Shown here piece after piece: positions 13,567-27,080 of a stretch of 64,000 bases of DNA. Positions within the stretch are counted from its first letter, which is position 1. Each line of letters starts with the position of its first letter. The stretch comes from Nannobrachium achirus (Eukaryota; Chordata; Actinopteri; Myctophiformes; Myctophidae): NCBI GenBank assembly GCA_963921795.1, contig OY997654.1:594367-658366 (forward strand), in the 5' to 3' direction. Below the pieces are notes generated by a model. It was not told where the DNA came from, made no database searches, and saw only the letters and a program-made list of their open reading frames with translations. Position numbers and translations under genes: made by a program.

Positions 13567-13627
13567 CTCTTGTACCTGTACAAAAGACGTAACAATAAAG
13601 TACAACCTTGACCTTGAACCTTGAACC
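13567..13627 (+). mobile_element. LINE 3' tail in spacer B (copy 2)
   Basis: GTAACAATAAAGTACAACC followed by CTTGACCTTGAACCTTGAACC looks like the polyadenylation signal and simple-repeat tail of a severely 5'-truncated non-LTR retrotransposon. Confidence 0.5.
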
Positions 13628-14287
13628 AATCAGCACCAAACGTGCCTCAAGTGGCACGCCATAGATTACAACGTAAAGTATGTGACAAAAAGGTTGAGAT
13701 TGTGTTTTAATTCATAATACCTGCCCACAGATGATGTCACTGGTAGGCATGTTTCTGAACTGTTCACAGCAGAATGAGACACAGTAGAAATGCATATTAG
13801 CGAGGATATGGATGAAGTAAGTGTTCCTTTTGGATTGATAACTGATGGCTCAACGTTTTTTATAATTCACCGAAATGGAGCAGAATGGAAGATGACAATG
13901 AATAGGAGGCTGCATTGTTTACTTTGAGCATGTCTGATGTCATTGACTGCTGTATTTGGGCAATCCCCTATATGGAGTACCATCATGTCATCAATATGCC
14001 ATCATAGGAAGAGGATTCTATGTTCGGACATGAATGACTCATTCACGTTGACATGGCAAACAACAGTCTAATGGAAACAGTCTCAGCCGAGTGATCAGAT
14101 CAACATCCAACTTGTATAAGTTTGTTGTTAAGATAATAGCGTAGACGTTTTTATTTATTCCCAAAATGTCCTTTGGGACGACTAAGACTCCATCCTTCAT
14201 GAACATGTGGAAGTCTCAGACTCTGTGTTCCACACACATGCTCCTCAGCATAATTCCAATAGGACATCCATAGCGTGTTGCAGCCAT

Positions 14288-14332
14288 AGAGTATATATAA
14301 AATAGAGAGCGGACGAGCCCCGCCCCCACTAT
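14288..14332 (+). promoter_or_regulatory. TATA and GC-box-like stretch in spacer B
   Basis: GTATATATAAAATAG followed by the GC-box-like CCCCGCCCCC. The order could serve a TATA promoter, but no first exon or open frame follows clearly. Copy 6 has a 6-bp loss here. Confidence 0.25.
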
Positions 14333-14450
14333 CATTTCAATGCAAGTGCTCAGTGGCGTTTTGAAGCAACGGCTACGTGCTAGCATGTAGCTAATCCAGG
14401 TGCATTCTGGGGAATGGCCCCATTATCTAGTGGGGCCAAACGTCACGCTA

Positions 14451-14458
14451 TGACGTCA
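14451..14458. promoter_or_regulatory. CRE octamer 2 in spacer B
   Basis: A second perfect TGACGTCA, followed by further GACGTC motifs (ACGACGTCGACGTCC). It lies about 160 bp downstream of the TATA/GC-box stretch. Confidence 0.45.
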
Positions 14459-15206
14459 CGAACGACGTCGACGTCCATTGAACCCTATTGTAGACCCCAG
14501 GTTCGCGCTCATATGCTCGTGCATTTATGTTTCACCCCGCCTGAAATTCCAGCTTTGGCCAGTAGGGCGGCCGCTTCAACATTTACAAGCCGTTCTGGGG
14601 GCTTGGTTGCAGCAAGCAGAAATACGAGAGGTTGTATCCTGTCCTTTTGGTCAGGCCTGATGGCTCCACGCTCTCTTAACCTCTTAACAGGTGTGGGCCC
14701 GCCGGCCGTTTGTTGACAAACAATCATGTTTAGCCCTTAGCACTCCAGCTATCTCTGTGTTACTTGCATTGCCAAGCTGTATACCATTTTAAAGCTAAGA
14801 TTCTTGTGATTCCGAATCCGCAAACCATTTGATTATAGCGCCGAAACTCACGCCGCTAACAACGCAGAAGTCCGACATAAACAAACAAACAAATATTCAT
14901 AAATCTGCTGCTACTCACGTTTAGAGTTGGATTGTACTCCAACAACATCATATATTTCCACAACAATGATGTTCTTGTGTAGAGGAAGGGTAAACATGAT
15001 AAAATCCATTGTTTGTACAAGTCCAAACCACATTTTCTGCCAAGAAACCTCTGTACAACTAATAGTCATGGATACAAGCGTGATGTCAGAGTATGACAAT
15101 CTTTCACGTGTTTTTGCTTCAACTCCAGTTCAGGTTTTCAGTTTTACAACTGAATACTATTAAAATAGCCTCCAAGCTCCACACAATGATTGACACTTCA
15201 TTTCAC

Positions 15207-15420
15207 CCAATTGGAGCTTCTAGTCCTGTCTCAGTCGTTTCCCAGTCGCCCAATAGCAACCAATAGTATGTTCTCAAAGGAGGTCCATGACTCCGTTTCC
15301 TGGCTCATATATTCAGCCAATGGCAGCAGGTTGTTCTGATGACTGGCACTTCTTATAGCCAATGAAATTCTCCACAAAATGTGTCTACTTTATTTTGGCT
15401 GAAGTGAACTACAATACCCA
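15207..15420 (+). promoter_or_regulatory. CCAAT-box cluster with ZNF143-like motif in spacer B
   Basis: Five CCAAT pentamers lie on the plus strand at 15207, 15250, 15260, 15317 and 15359. They are followed at 15407-15420 by GAACTACAATACCC, close to the ACTACAATTCCC core bound by ZNF143/Staf. Such a grouping is typical of TATA-less vertebrate promoters. No downstream gene is recognisable, so this may be an orphaned promoter. Confidence 0.35.
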
Positions 15421-15508
15421 AAAAACCCTGCTTAACAGCACTACTGGCTGTGCGTAAATACGCAGCAGCGGCGCCGAATGTCAGACCAAGAGTGTTAGGG
15501 CTGTCAGT

Positions 15509-15574
15509 AAAATAAATAAATTAAATAATAATAATAATAAATAAATTAAAATAATAAAATAATAAAATAAAGAA
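15509..15574. repeat. AT-rich (AATA/ATAAA)n tract in spacer B
   Basis: A low-complexity run of AATAAATAAATTAAATAATA type, present in all B copies. Confidence 0.85.
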
Positions 15575-16963
15575 AATCCAGTCTATTAGCCCTTTTTGAC
15601 CTTTTTATATGATATCTATGCAAATGTCTCCAAATGAAAACGCATAAACATACACTTAGTAAAACATGTGTAAAATATTCATATTCTGTAGTTTTATCAT
15701 GTCCTTTGAAATTGGGCTAGGTAAGGCTTCAAAATGTGTCCCATTACTCCAAATGGTTTTAAAACTACAATCATTTTACTTTGGGTACGCTGTGTATAGG
15801 CGTTTTTTGCAAATTATACAGGATTGTTAACAGGTTAAAAATGTTGACATATACTGTATTATGCATGGGCATTTAGTTTCTACTAACCGCTCTTTACAGA
15901 TGTCATGTTAATATAACATCTGGTTGGGTTCTATCATGACAGAAAGAGAGGAGACCTCCCCAGAATGCCTGCCGGGTAAGTTATTGTTTGTCACCAATTG
16001 CAACATCTTAGCCTGCATTTCTACCTCCAGAATGCATCATTCTGCCTTCACCTACCCAGTTATCTGACTGACAACTGTCTCCGCCTGGCCCTGAAGGTGT
16101 AAATAAATACATTTTATTTGTACAGCACTTTTCACAGAGAAATTACAAAGTGCTTTACATTGGCCTACATAAGAGAAAACAGCAAGAAACATGAAACAAA
16201 ACAAAAAACACTGTACAATGTGAAAATATCTGAAAATATCCTCAGACGCCACAGTTCTTAGGCCACAAGGAGCTGTCTGAGTTGGAAGATAGAATATCCA
16301 GGTTAAACTGTTAAGATAGCGGGTGATATGTGAGAACACTATACTATATGTACCGAATCAATTACACATGTTTGCATTTTCTGTCGACACCACAGCTACT
16401 TTGGAGGGTCCCCTGTCCCCTGTGTTGAGTCCACAATAGTATTATTTTAACCAATATGTGTGTGTAAAAGATGCAGTATACAACAAATGGGACTACATTT
16501 TCAAGAAGGTTTTGGTGAGGATGAGATATCTCTCTCCATGAATCCACTGTCATTTGGATGTAATGATACTCAGAGAAAGATTCAAGAGGTTTAATGTAAT
16601 TTTACAACTTCCAGATAATCTGCAATGAAATATACAACGAGAGACGAAGAAGGAATGTTTACTGTTGTAATCCCTACTGTATTGTAGGGAAACCAAACCA
16701 TCAAGGTGTGGTAGAAAAGCAGTGGTGTGAAGCTGGATGTCTATTGCATGTATTTTTTGATGGAGAATTCAAATATTACCTTCTTTTTGGGATAGGACAA
16801 CTCTAACCTGCATCAATTGGTATTTTATAATTGCCAATTGTACCCTATCCATCTCAAAAACAAATTGGATGTCTATTGTATGTATTTTTTGATGGGGAAT
16901 TCAAATGTTACCTTCTTTTTTAGATAGGACAACTCTAACCTGCATCAATTGGTGCATCAAACT

Positions 16964-16964
<1 letters not shown>

Positions 16965-17025
<61 letters not shown>

Positions 17026-17067
17026 CATCTATCTATCCATCTATCTATCCATCTATTTATTTATACT
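16965..17067. repeat. (CTAT)n microsatellite, outer left arm of E copy 3
   Basis: Three CCAT interruptions, one more than in copy 2. The tract also differs in length. Confidence 0.95.
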
Positions 17068-17472
17068 TCACCTTTAGTCCAGAAGAGAGTTCAGCCTCAG
17101 GAACTTGCACACATGGAACTGTGTCATGACTGTGTCATGGAGCTAAAACAGAGCTATGTTAATACTCACAATGACTCCTCACAATTACTCTGATGGACCA
17201 ATCAGGGTGGTGGTGGGGGGAGGGATCAACAATAGACAGAAACTGGATAATGCTTTGTTAACTGTCCCACCTAAGTCCCTGCTAGTCTGAACAAACATCA
17301 CATTCCCTCTCATAACACTACTACTACTACATTTATATAAAGCTGCTCTTGCATTTGAATTCAAGTCTGACACAAGTTAAGGTTAACTTAGGTAGTATTT
17401 CATTTTGCTGGCTTTTAGGGTCTGTGTGTGAGTGTATAGGCTCACAAATTATTATAATTGTCATTAAGTGAC

Positions 17473-17505
<33 letters not shown>

Positions 17506-19500
17506 TTATACTTACTGTTTACATTTTCTATAAATATTTATTTCTATATAAAACTCAGTTGTGTGGAGTTATTGTGTGCCTTTTCTTGTAGCTAAAGAGT
17601 CCATTTGTTCACTAGACATTAAGTCAAGGTTACTATTTTGAGTTGAAGCTAAGTGTTTTATTGCTTTGTGGTTTAACATGATTTAAAAGGCAAATTCATT
17701 GTTATGGTTACTTTAGAAGACTGCTTTTGCATTCGTGAGTTAAAAAGAGAGCCAATCTAATTCAAAGAGTTAAGTTAAAGGAACACAAAACATGACCTAA
17801 CTCACAGCTGCCATTGGACAGACAGTTACAACATAGGCCTACTCTTATCTTTCACAGAACAGACAATTATCATTTGTTTTATCTATTTGAGACTATGTAG
17901 CTGCTCTATGGGAAATAGAGCATTATATCAGCCTATTCAATTGATAATGACCAATGGGTGCCAGTTTCTAAGTAGTTAACCATATTAACATAACAATATA
18001 TGTGGCCTAGACATGGATATTGCCCAATCAACTCGTAATCTACAGAAATGTCCACCACATCACACAGTATAAAACTTAGTAGGCTCAGTGGATTCACCTA
18101 TGTTAAAGCATGTCAGGTTAGTTTGGTTCAAGGTTCAAGTATAATAATTTATGAGACAAAAATGTAAACAGCACAAATGTACAATCACATCTCGGCTAGA
18201 ATGATAACATAAAGTCCTGACTACTCCTTGTTATTGTGGTCCTAAATACTACAATGATTAGTTTGGATGCATTGCTTCTATCATGTCCAATTAAAAATAA
18301 ATACATTACATACATACAGAAATCTGCCTTCTCCTGTATTGTATTAGTGACATTCATTATAAATAGTAAAATAACAGGACAGAGCAAAAAAGGCCTATGT
18401 TGTGTCTTTATCTGATCACATGCAATCAGACACTCACACTGCACAGCAATACTTTATTACAGGCTCAAGGCCCACAGGGTAAGAAGACAATACATTACAA
18501 AGATAATAATTTAAAAAAACAACAACAGAGAGTACATTCACCGAGCCCCACCGGAGCTAAAGAGGCACTCATGCCAGTGTCCACTAATGGTAGACGTGTA
18601 CCTGACAGAGCTACATCCAGGGTCTGTCATCAGTCTCTGGAACAATCTGAAACAATGTATCTTTCCTGTGGCTGTTATAATGAACACAAACAGATCAGAA
18701 AGTAATTTAACATACAACAATGTAAGGGATTCCTTTCTATTAAAAGCAAAATCATCACCGGGTCAAAGTTGCTTGGTTCTCCCCATATAAAGGCATGTAG
18801 GTAACAGTAACATGATATTATGTCATGAATGATAAAAGTAATGTTTAAACACTTTGATGTGTGTGAGTTTATCTGGAGACTTACTCAGTCTGTGACTTAC
18901 AGAGATCTTGATGGTCTTTGGGTTCCACCCGTTCATCAGAATTGCCGCTGGTGCCGTCTAGAGATTTCATCTTCACTTGAAGTCTGGAGTCTTGAAATTA
19001 TGTACAGTGTATTCTGGACAGTTGTGGACACTCTGCAACTAACCTAACCTAACACACACTATGTGTTAATGTTGATCAATATAATAATGTAAAAATACTA
19101 AGTTAAGTAGACCTAAGTAAGAAATAGTAAATACATTGTAATAATACATTGAAGGGGAAAATGTAGGAAAACAAATGCAACTCAGCATTGAATTTATGGC
19201 AAACATTTTGCTACTCAACCCTTTCCAAATAATATACAATTAAGAAGTGGGATGTTCCACTTAGTAAGAGAAAGAATTAATGAAATATTACATTTTTAAA
19301 AAGCTAGAAGACTCACCTATTATAGTAACCATGTGAATTGCTAATAATGTTATGGGTCAGATGTGTAAAGATCTATCACATTGTATTGTTCTTTTCAGAC
19401 TCAACAATAATAATGATGATGTTACTTAAATGCTGATCAATGTGTGAATCTGGCTCTTATCAGGTGTGTGTTTTCTCTCCCTGTCCTGTGCTGTCCTCAG

Positions 19501-20482
<982 letters not shown>

Positions 20483-21590
20483 TGAGTGTCTGATTGCATG
20501 TGATCAGATAAAGACACAACATAGGCCTTTTTTGCTCTGTCCTGTTATTTTACTATTTATAATGAATGTCACTAATACAATACAGGAGAAGGCAGATTTC
20601 TGTATGTATGTAATGTATTTATTTTTAATTGGACATGATAGAAGCAATGCATCCAAACTAATCATTGTAGTATTTAGGACCACAATAACAAGGAGTAGTC
20701 AGGACTTTATGTTATCATTCTAGCCTAGATGTGATTGTAAATTTGTGCTGTTTACATATTTGTCTCATAAAATATTATACTTGAACCTTGAACCAAACTA
20801 ACCTGACATGATTTAACATAGGTAATCCACTAAGCCTACTAGGTTTTATACTGTGTGATGTGGTGGACATTTCTGTAGATTACGAGTTGATTGGGCAATA
20901 TCCATGTCTAGGCCACATATATTGTTATGTTAATATGCTTTAACTACTTAGAAACTGGCACCCATTGGTCATTATCAATTGAATAGGCTGATATAATGCT
21001 CTATTTCCCCTAGAGCAGCTACATAGTCTCAAATAGATAAAATAAATGATAATTGTCTGTTCTGTGAAAGATAAGAGTATGTTGTAACTGTCTGTCCAAT
21101 GGCAGCTGTGAGTTAGGTCAAGTTTTGTGTTCCTTTAACTTAACTCTTTGAATTAGCTTGGCTCTCTTTTTAACTCATGAATGCAAAAGCAGTCTTCTAA
21201 AGTAACCATAACAATGAATTTGCCTTTTAAATCATGTTAAACCACAAAGCAATAAAACACTTAGCTTCAACTCAAAATAGTAACCTTGACTTAATGTCTA
21301 GTGAACAAATGGACTCTTTAGCTACAAGAAAAGGCACACAATAACTCCACACAACTGAGTTTTATATAGAAATAAATATTTATAGAAAATGTAAACAGTA
21401 AGTATAAATAAATAGATGGATAGATTGATAGATAGATAGATAGATAGAGTCACTTAATGACAATTATAATAATTTGTGAGCCTACACACTCACACACAGA
21501 CCCTAAAAGCCAGCAAAATGAAATACTACCTAAGTTAACCTTAACTTGTGTCAGACTTGCATTCAAATGCAAGAGCAGCTTTATATAAAT

Positions 21591-21626
<36 letters not shown>

Positions 21627-21873
21627 TTATGAGAGGGAAGGTGATGTTTGTTCAGACTAGCAGGGACTTAGGTGGGACAGTTAACAAAGCATTATCCAGT
21701 TTCTGTCTATTGTTGATCCCTCCCCCCACCACCACCCTGATTGGTCCATCAGAGTCATTGTGAGTATTTAACATAGCTCTGTTTTAGCTCCATGACACAG
21801 TCATGACACAGTTCCATGTGTGCAAGTTCCTGAGGCTGAACTCTCTTCTGGACTAAAGGTGAAGTATAAATAA

Positions 21874-21905
<32 letters not shown>

Positions 21906-22267
21906 TAGGTTGATGCACCAATTGATGCAGGTTAGAGTTGTCCTATCTAAAAAAGAAGGTAACATTTGAATTCCCCATCAAAAAATACATACAATAGACA
22001 TCCAATTTGTTTTTGAGATGGATAGGGTACAATTGGCAATTATAAAATACCAATTGATGCCGGTTAGAGTTGTCCTATCCCAAAAAGAAGGTAATATTTG
22101 AATTCTCCATCAAAAAATACATACAATAGACATCCAATTTGTTTTTTAGATGGATAGGGTACAATTGGCAATTATAAAATACCAATTGATGCAGGTTAGA
22201 GTTGTCCTATGCAAAAAAGAAGGTCATATTTGAATTCTCCATCAAAAAATACATACAATAGACACCC

Positions 22268-22520
22268 TTTTTTTTTTTTCACTGCCTTTTTTTCGCGGCC
22301 TCGTCCACGGCCGGCCGTTTGCGTCTGCGGCCTCGTCCACGGCCGCGTCCCCGGCCGTCTGCGTCCACGTCCGCGTCCACGGCCGGGACGGCCGGCCGTT
22401 TGCGTCCGTGGACGCGGCCTAAACCACATTTACGGACAGATAAAACCTGTTCATCCTGGCCGCGTCCATGGCCGTTTTTTTCGCGGCCGCGTCCATGGAC
22501 GTGGACGCGGTGGCCAACGG
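22268..22520. repeat. GC-rich minisatellite, right end of E copy 3
   Basis: Matches the copy 1 version: TTTGCG present, 24-bp block absent, and CATGGCCG in place of CACGGCCG. Confidence 0.85.
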
Positions 22521-25500
22521 CTCTTGCTGGAAACATGAGCCCGCCACCACTCCTTCTTGGACCGCACAGTTGTTTTTTCTTTTCTTTTTTTTTTTTTTTC
22601 CCAGGTCATTAGCTCACCGTGATTATCTGGATCTCCGTTGGGATAGAGTGGTAGTTTTGGCCGAGCATCGATCTCCCTGTGCGTTTCGCGTGCGCGATCC
22701 GTGCGCATAATAATCCATGCATATAATCCAAGAATGACTGAACAGTCGATGTGACCATTTTGGCTAGCTTAGCCCTTAGCACTCCAGCTATGCTAATGTT
22801 ATCCTCCAGACAGTAAACAGACGGTGTCAAGGAAGCATGAAGAAGGAAAGGCAATGACGTCATCTCTGCTTTGTCAGAGCAGCCATTAGCTATCGATGGA
22901 CGAGCGGTGACTAGGGAAGGTTAGACAATCGCCGATTTTCGGATAAAAATCATTTATTTCATTTTTAATGACCTAGTCCGGAAAAAGACGGCGCGGCTGA
23001 GACTCCTTGCTCAGATGTCCGGTATATTCCGGTTTTAATATTAAGGGGCTCCCCGTGGCTTGGAAAGGGTTAAGTTAATCATCTGGGGACGCCCCAAAAT
23101 AATTTGGGGAGCCCTCTGGGGGTCCCGACCCACAGGTTGAGAACCACTGCTCTTGTACCTGTACAAAAGACGTAACAATAAAGTACAACCTTGACCTTGA
23201 ACCTTGAACCAATCAGCACCAAACGTGCCTCAAGTGGCACGCCATAGATTACAACGTAAAGTATGTGACAAAAAGGTTGAGATTGTGTTTTAATTCATAA
23301 TACCTGCCCACAGATGATGTCACTGGTAGGCATGTTTCTGAACTGTTCACAGCAGAATGAGACACAGTAGAAATGCATATTAGCGAGGATATGGATGAAG
23401 TAAGTGTTCCTTTTGGATTGATAACTGATGGCTCAACGTTTTTTATAATTCACCGAAATGGAGCAGAATGGAAGATGACAATGAATAGGAGGCTGCATTG
23501 TTTACTTTGAGCATGTCTGATGTCATTGACTGCTGTATTTGGGCAATCCCCTATATGGAGTACCATCATGTCATCAATATGCCATCATAGGAAGAGGATT
23601 CTATGTTCGGACATGAATGACTCATTCACGTTGACATGGCAAACAACAGTCTAATGGAAACAGTCTCAGCCGAGTGATCAGATCAACATCCAACTTGTAT
23701 AAGTTTGTTGTTAAGATAATAGCGTAGACGTTTTTATTTATTCCCAAAATGTCCTTTGGGACGACTAAGACTCCATCCTTCATGAACATGTGGAAGTCTC
23801 AGACTCTGTGTTCCACACACATGCTCCTCAGCATAATTCCAATAGGACATCCATAGCGTGTTGCAGCCATAGAGTATATATAAAATAGAGAGCGGACGAG
23901 CCCCGCCCCCACTATCATTTCAATGCAAGTGCTCAGTGGCGTTTTGAAGCAACGGCTACGTGCTAGCATGTAGCTAATCCAGGTGCATTCTGGGGAATGG
24001 CCCCATTATCTAGTGGGGCCAAACGTCACGCTATGACGTCACGAACGACGTCGACGTCCATTGAACCCTATTGTAGACCCCAGGTTCGCGCTCATATGCT
24101 CGTGCATTTATGTTTCACCCCGCCTGAAATTCCAGCTTTGGCCAGTAGGGCGGCCGCTTCAACATTTACAAGCCGTTCTGGGGGCTTGGTTGCAGCAAGC
24201 AGAAATACGAGAGGTTGTATCCTGTCCTTTTGGTCAGGCCTGATGGCTCCACGCTCTCTTAACCTCTTAACAGGTGTGGGCCCGCCGGCCGTTTGTTGAC
24301 AAACAATCATGTTTAGCCCTTAGCACTCCAGCTATGTCTGTGTTACTTGCATTGCCAAGCTGTATACCATTTTAAAGCTAAGATTCTTGTGATTCCGAAT
24401 CCGCAAACCATTTGATTATAGCGCCGAAACTCACGCCGCTAACAACGCAGAAGTCCGACATAAACAAACAAACAAATATTCATAAATCTGCTGCTACTCA
24501 CGTTTAGAGTTGGATTGTACTCCAACAACATCATATATTTCCACAACAATGATGTTCTTGTGTAGAGGAAGGGTAAACATGATAAAATCCATTGTTTGTA
24601 CAAGTCCAAACCACATTTTCTGCCAAGAAACCTCTGTACAACTAATAGTCATGGATACAAGCGTGATGTCAGAGTATGACAATCTTTCACGTGTTTTTGC
24701 TTCAACTCCAGTTCAGGTTTTCAGTTTTACAACTGAATACTATTAAAATAGCCTCCAAGCTCCACACAATGATTGACACTTCATTTCACCCAATTGGAGC
24801 TTCTAGTCCTGTCTCAGTCGTTTCCCAGTCGCCCAATAGCAACCAATAGTATGTTCTCAGAGGAGGTCCATGACTCCGTTTCCTGGCTCATATATTCAGC
24901 CAATGGCAGCAGGTTGTTCTGATGACTGGCACTTCTTATAGCCAATGAAATTCTCCACAAAATGTGTCTACTTTATTTTGGCTGAAGTGAACTACAATAC
25001 CCAAAAAACCCTGCTTAACAGCACTACTGGCTGTGCGTAAATACGCAGCAGCGGCGCCGAATGTCAGACCAAGAGTGTTAGGGCTGTCAGTAAAATAAAT
25101 AAATTAAATAATAATAATAATAAATAAATTAAAATAATAAAATAATAAAATAAAGAAAATCCAGTCTATTAGCCCTTTTTGACCTTTTTATATGATATCT
25201 ATGCAAATGTCTCCAAATGAAAACGCATAAACATACACTTAGTAAAACATGTGTAAAATATTCATATTCTGTAGTTTTATCATGTCCTTTGAAATTGGGC
25301 TAGGTAAGGCTTCAAAATGTGTCCCATTACTCCAAATGGTTTTAAAACTACAATCATTTTACTTTGGGTACGCTGTGTATAGGCGTTTTTTGCAAATTAT
25401 ACAGGATTGTTAACAGGTTAAAAATGTTGACATATACTGTATTATGCATGGGCATTTAGTTTCTACTAACCGCTCTTTACAGATGTCATGTTAATATAAC

Positions 25501-26316
25501 ATCTGGTTGGGTTCTATCATGACAGAAAGAGAGGAGACCTCCCCAGAATGCCTGCCGGGTAAGTTATTGTTTGTCACCAATTGCAACATCTTAGCCTGCA
25601 TTTCTACCTCCAGAATGCATCATTCTGCCTTCACCTACCCAGTTATCTGACTGACAACTGTCTCCGCCTGGCCCTGAAGGTGTAAATAAATACATTTTAT
25701 TTGTACAGCACTTTTCACAGAGAAATTACAAAGTGCTTTACATTGGCCTACATAAGAGAAAACAGCAAGAAACATGAAACAAAACAAAAAACACTGTACA
25801 ATGTGAAAATATCTGAAAATATCCTCAGACGCCACAGTTCTTAGGCCACAAGGAGCTGTCTGAGTTGGAAGATAGAATATCCAGGTTAAACTGTTAAGAT
25901 AGCGGGTGATATGTGAGAACACTATACTATATGTACCGAATCAATTACACATGTTTGCATTTTCTGTCGACACCACAGCTACTTTGGAGGGTCCCCTGTC
26001 CCCTGTGTTGAGTCCACAATAGTATTATTTTAACCAATATGTGTGTGTAAAAGATGCAGTATACAACAAATGGGACTACATTTTCAAGAAGGTTTTGGTG
26101 AGGATGAGATATCTCTCTCCATGAATCCACTGTCATTTGGATGTAATGATACTCAGAGAAAGATTCAAGAGGTTTAATGTAATTTTACAACTTCCAGATA
26201 ATCTGCAATGAAATATACAACGAGAGACGAAGAAGGAATGTTTACTGTTGTAATCCCTACTGTATTGTAGGGAAACCAAACCATCAAGGTGTGGTAGAAA
26301 AGCAGTGGTGTGAAGC
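22521..26316. repeat. Spacer B, copy 3
   Basis: The 21-bp block is present and AATGAC absent. It carries the TGTGTGTGT variant near 26039 shared with copy 2. Confidence 0.8.
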
Positions 26317-26546
26317 TGGATGTCTATTGCATGTATTTTTTGATGGAGAATTCAAATATTACCTTCTTTTTGGGATAGGACAACTCTAACCTGCATCAAT
26401 TGGTATTTTATAATTGCCAATTGTACCCTATCCATCTCAAAAACAAATTGGATGTCTATTGTATGTATTTTTTGATGGGGAATTCAAATGTTACCTTCTT
26501 TTTTAGATAGGACAACTCTAACCTGCATCAATTGGTGCATCAAACT

Positions 26547-26547
<1 letters not shown>

Positions 26548-26620
<73 letters not shown>

Positions 26621-26633
26621 CATCTATTTATTT
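26548..26633. repeat. (CTAT)n microsatellite, outer left arm of E copy 4
   Basis: One CCAT interruption near the right end. Confidence 0.95.
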
Positions 26634-27043
26634 ATACTTCACCTTTAGTCCAGAAGAGAGTTCAGCCTCAGGAACTTGCACACATGGAACTGTGTCATGA
26701 CTGTGTCATGGAGCTAAAACAGAGCTATGTTAATACTCACAATGACTCCTCACAATTACTCTGATGGACCAATCAGGGTGGTGGTGGGGGGAGGGATCAA
26801 CAATAGACAGAAACTGGATAATGCTTTGTTAACTGTCCCACCTAAGTCCCTGCTAGTCTGAACAAACATCACATTCCCTCTCATAACACTACTACTACTA
26901 CATTTATATAAAGCTGCTCTTGCATTTGAATTCAAGTCTGACACAAGTTAAGGTTAACTTAGGTAGTATTTCATTTTGCTGGCTTTTAGGGTCTGTGTGT
27001 GAGTGTATAGGCTCACAAATTATTATAATTGTCATTAAGTGAC

Positions 27044-27080
<37 letters not shown>

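Larger units (their letters stand above)
12939..16733. repeat. Spacer B, copy 2 (reference), no gene recognised
   Basis: A 3.8-kb segment between the GC-rich right end of one E and the truncated left end of the next. It opens with CTCTTGCTGGAAACATGAG and a long poly(T) tract, then a CpG-rich stretch with a perfect CRE octamer, a hAT remnant, a LINE tail, a TATA/GC-box stretch, a second CRE, a CCAAT cluster, an AT-rich tract, and near 16110-16160 the phrase AGCACTTTTCAC...AAAGTGCTTTACA seen in many fish repeats. The phrase TTAGCCCTTAGCACTCCAGCTAT occurs twice (13186 and 14730). The longest open frame is 95 codons on the minus strand (16052-16339), with no recognisable domain. Confidence 0.8.

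Noticed and set aside
14558-14572. CTCF-like site GGCCAGTAGGGCGGC in spacer B
   Set aside because: Differs from the CTCF core at key G/C positions. Too weak to call by eye.
16052-16339. 95-codon minus-strand open frame in spacer B, hydrophobic stretch included
   Set aside because: No recognisable family. It spans a repeat-like AGCACTTTT...AAAGTGCTTTACA stretch, and its conservation is explained by unit copying.
16905-17129. YLSI-repeat open frame
   Set aside because: Translation of (CTAT)n joined to flanking 132-bp repeat and arm sequence.
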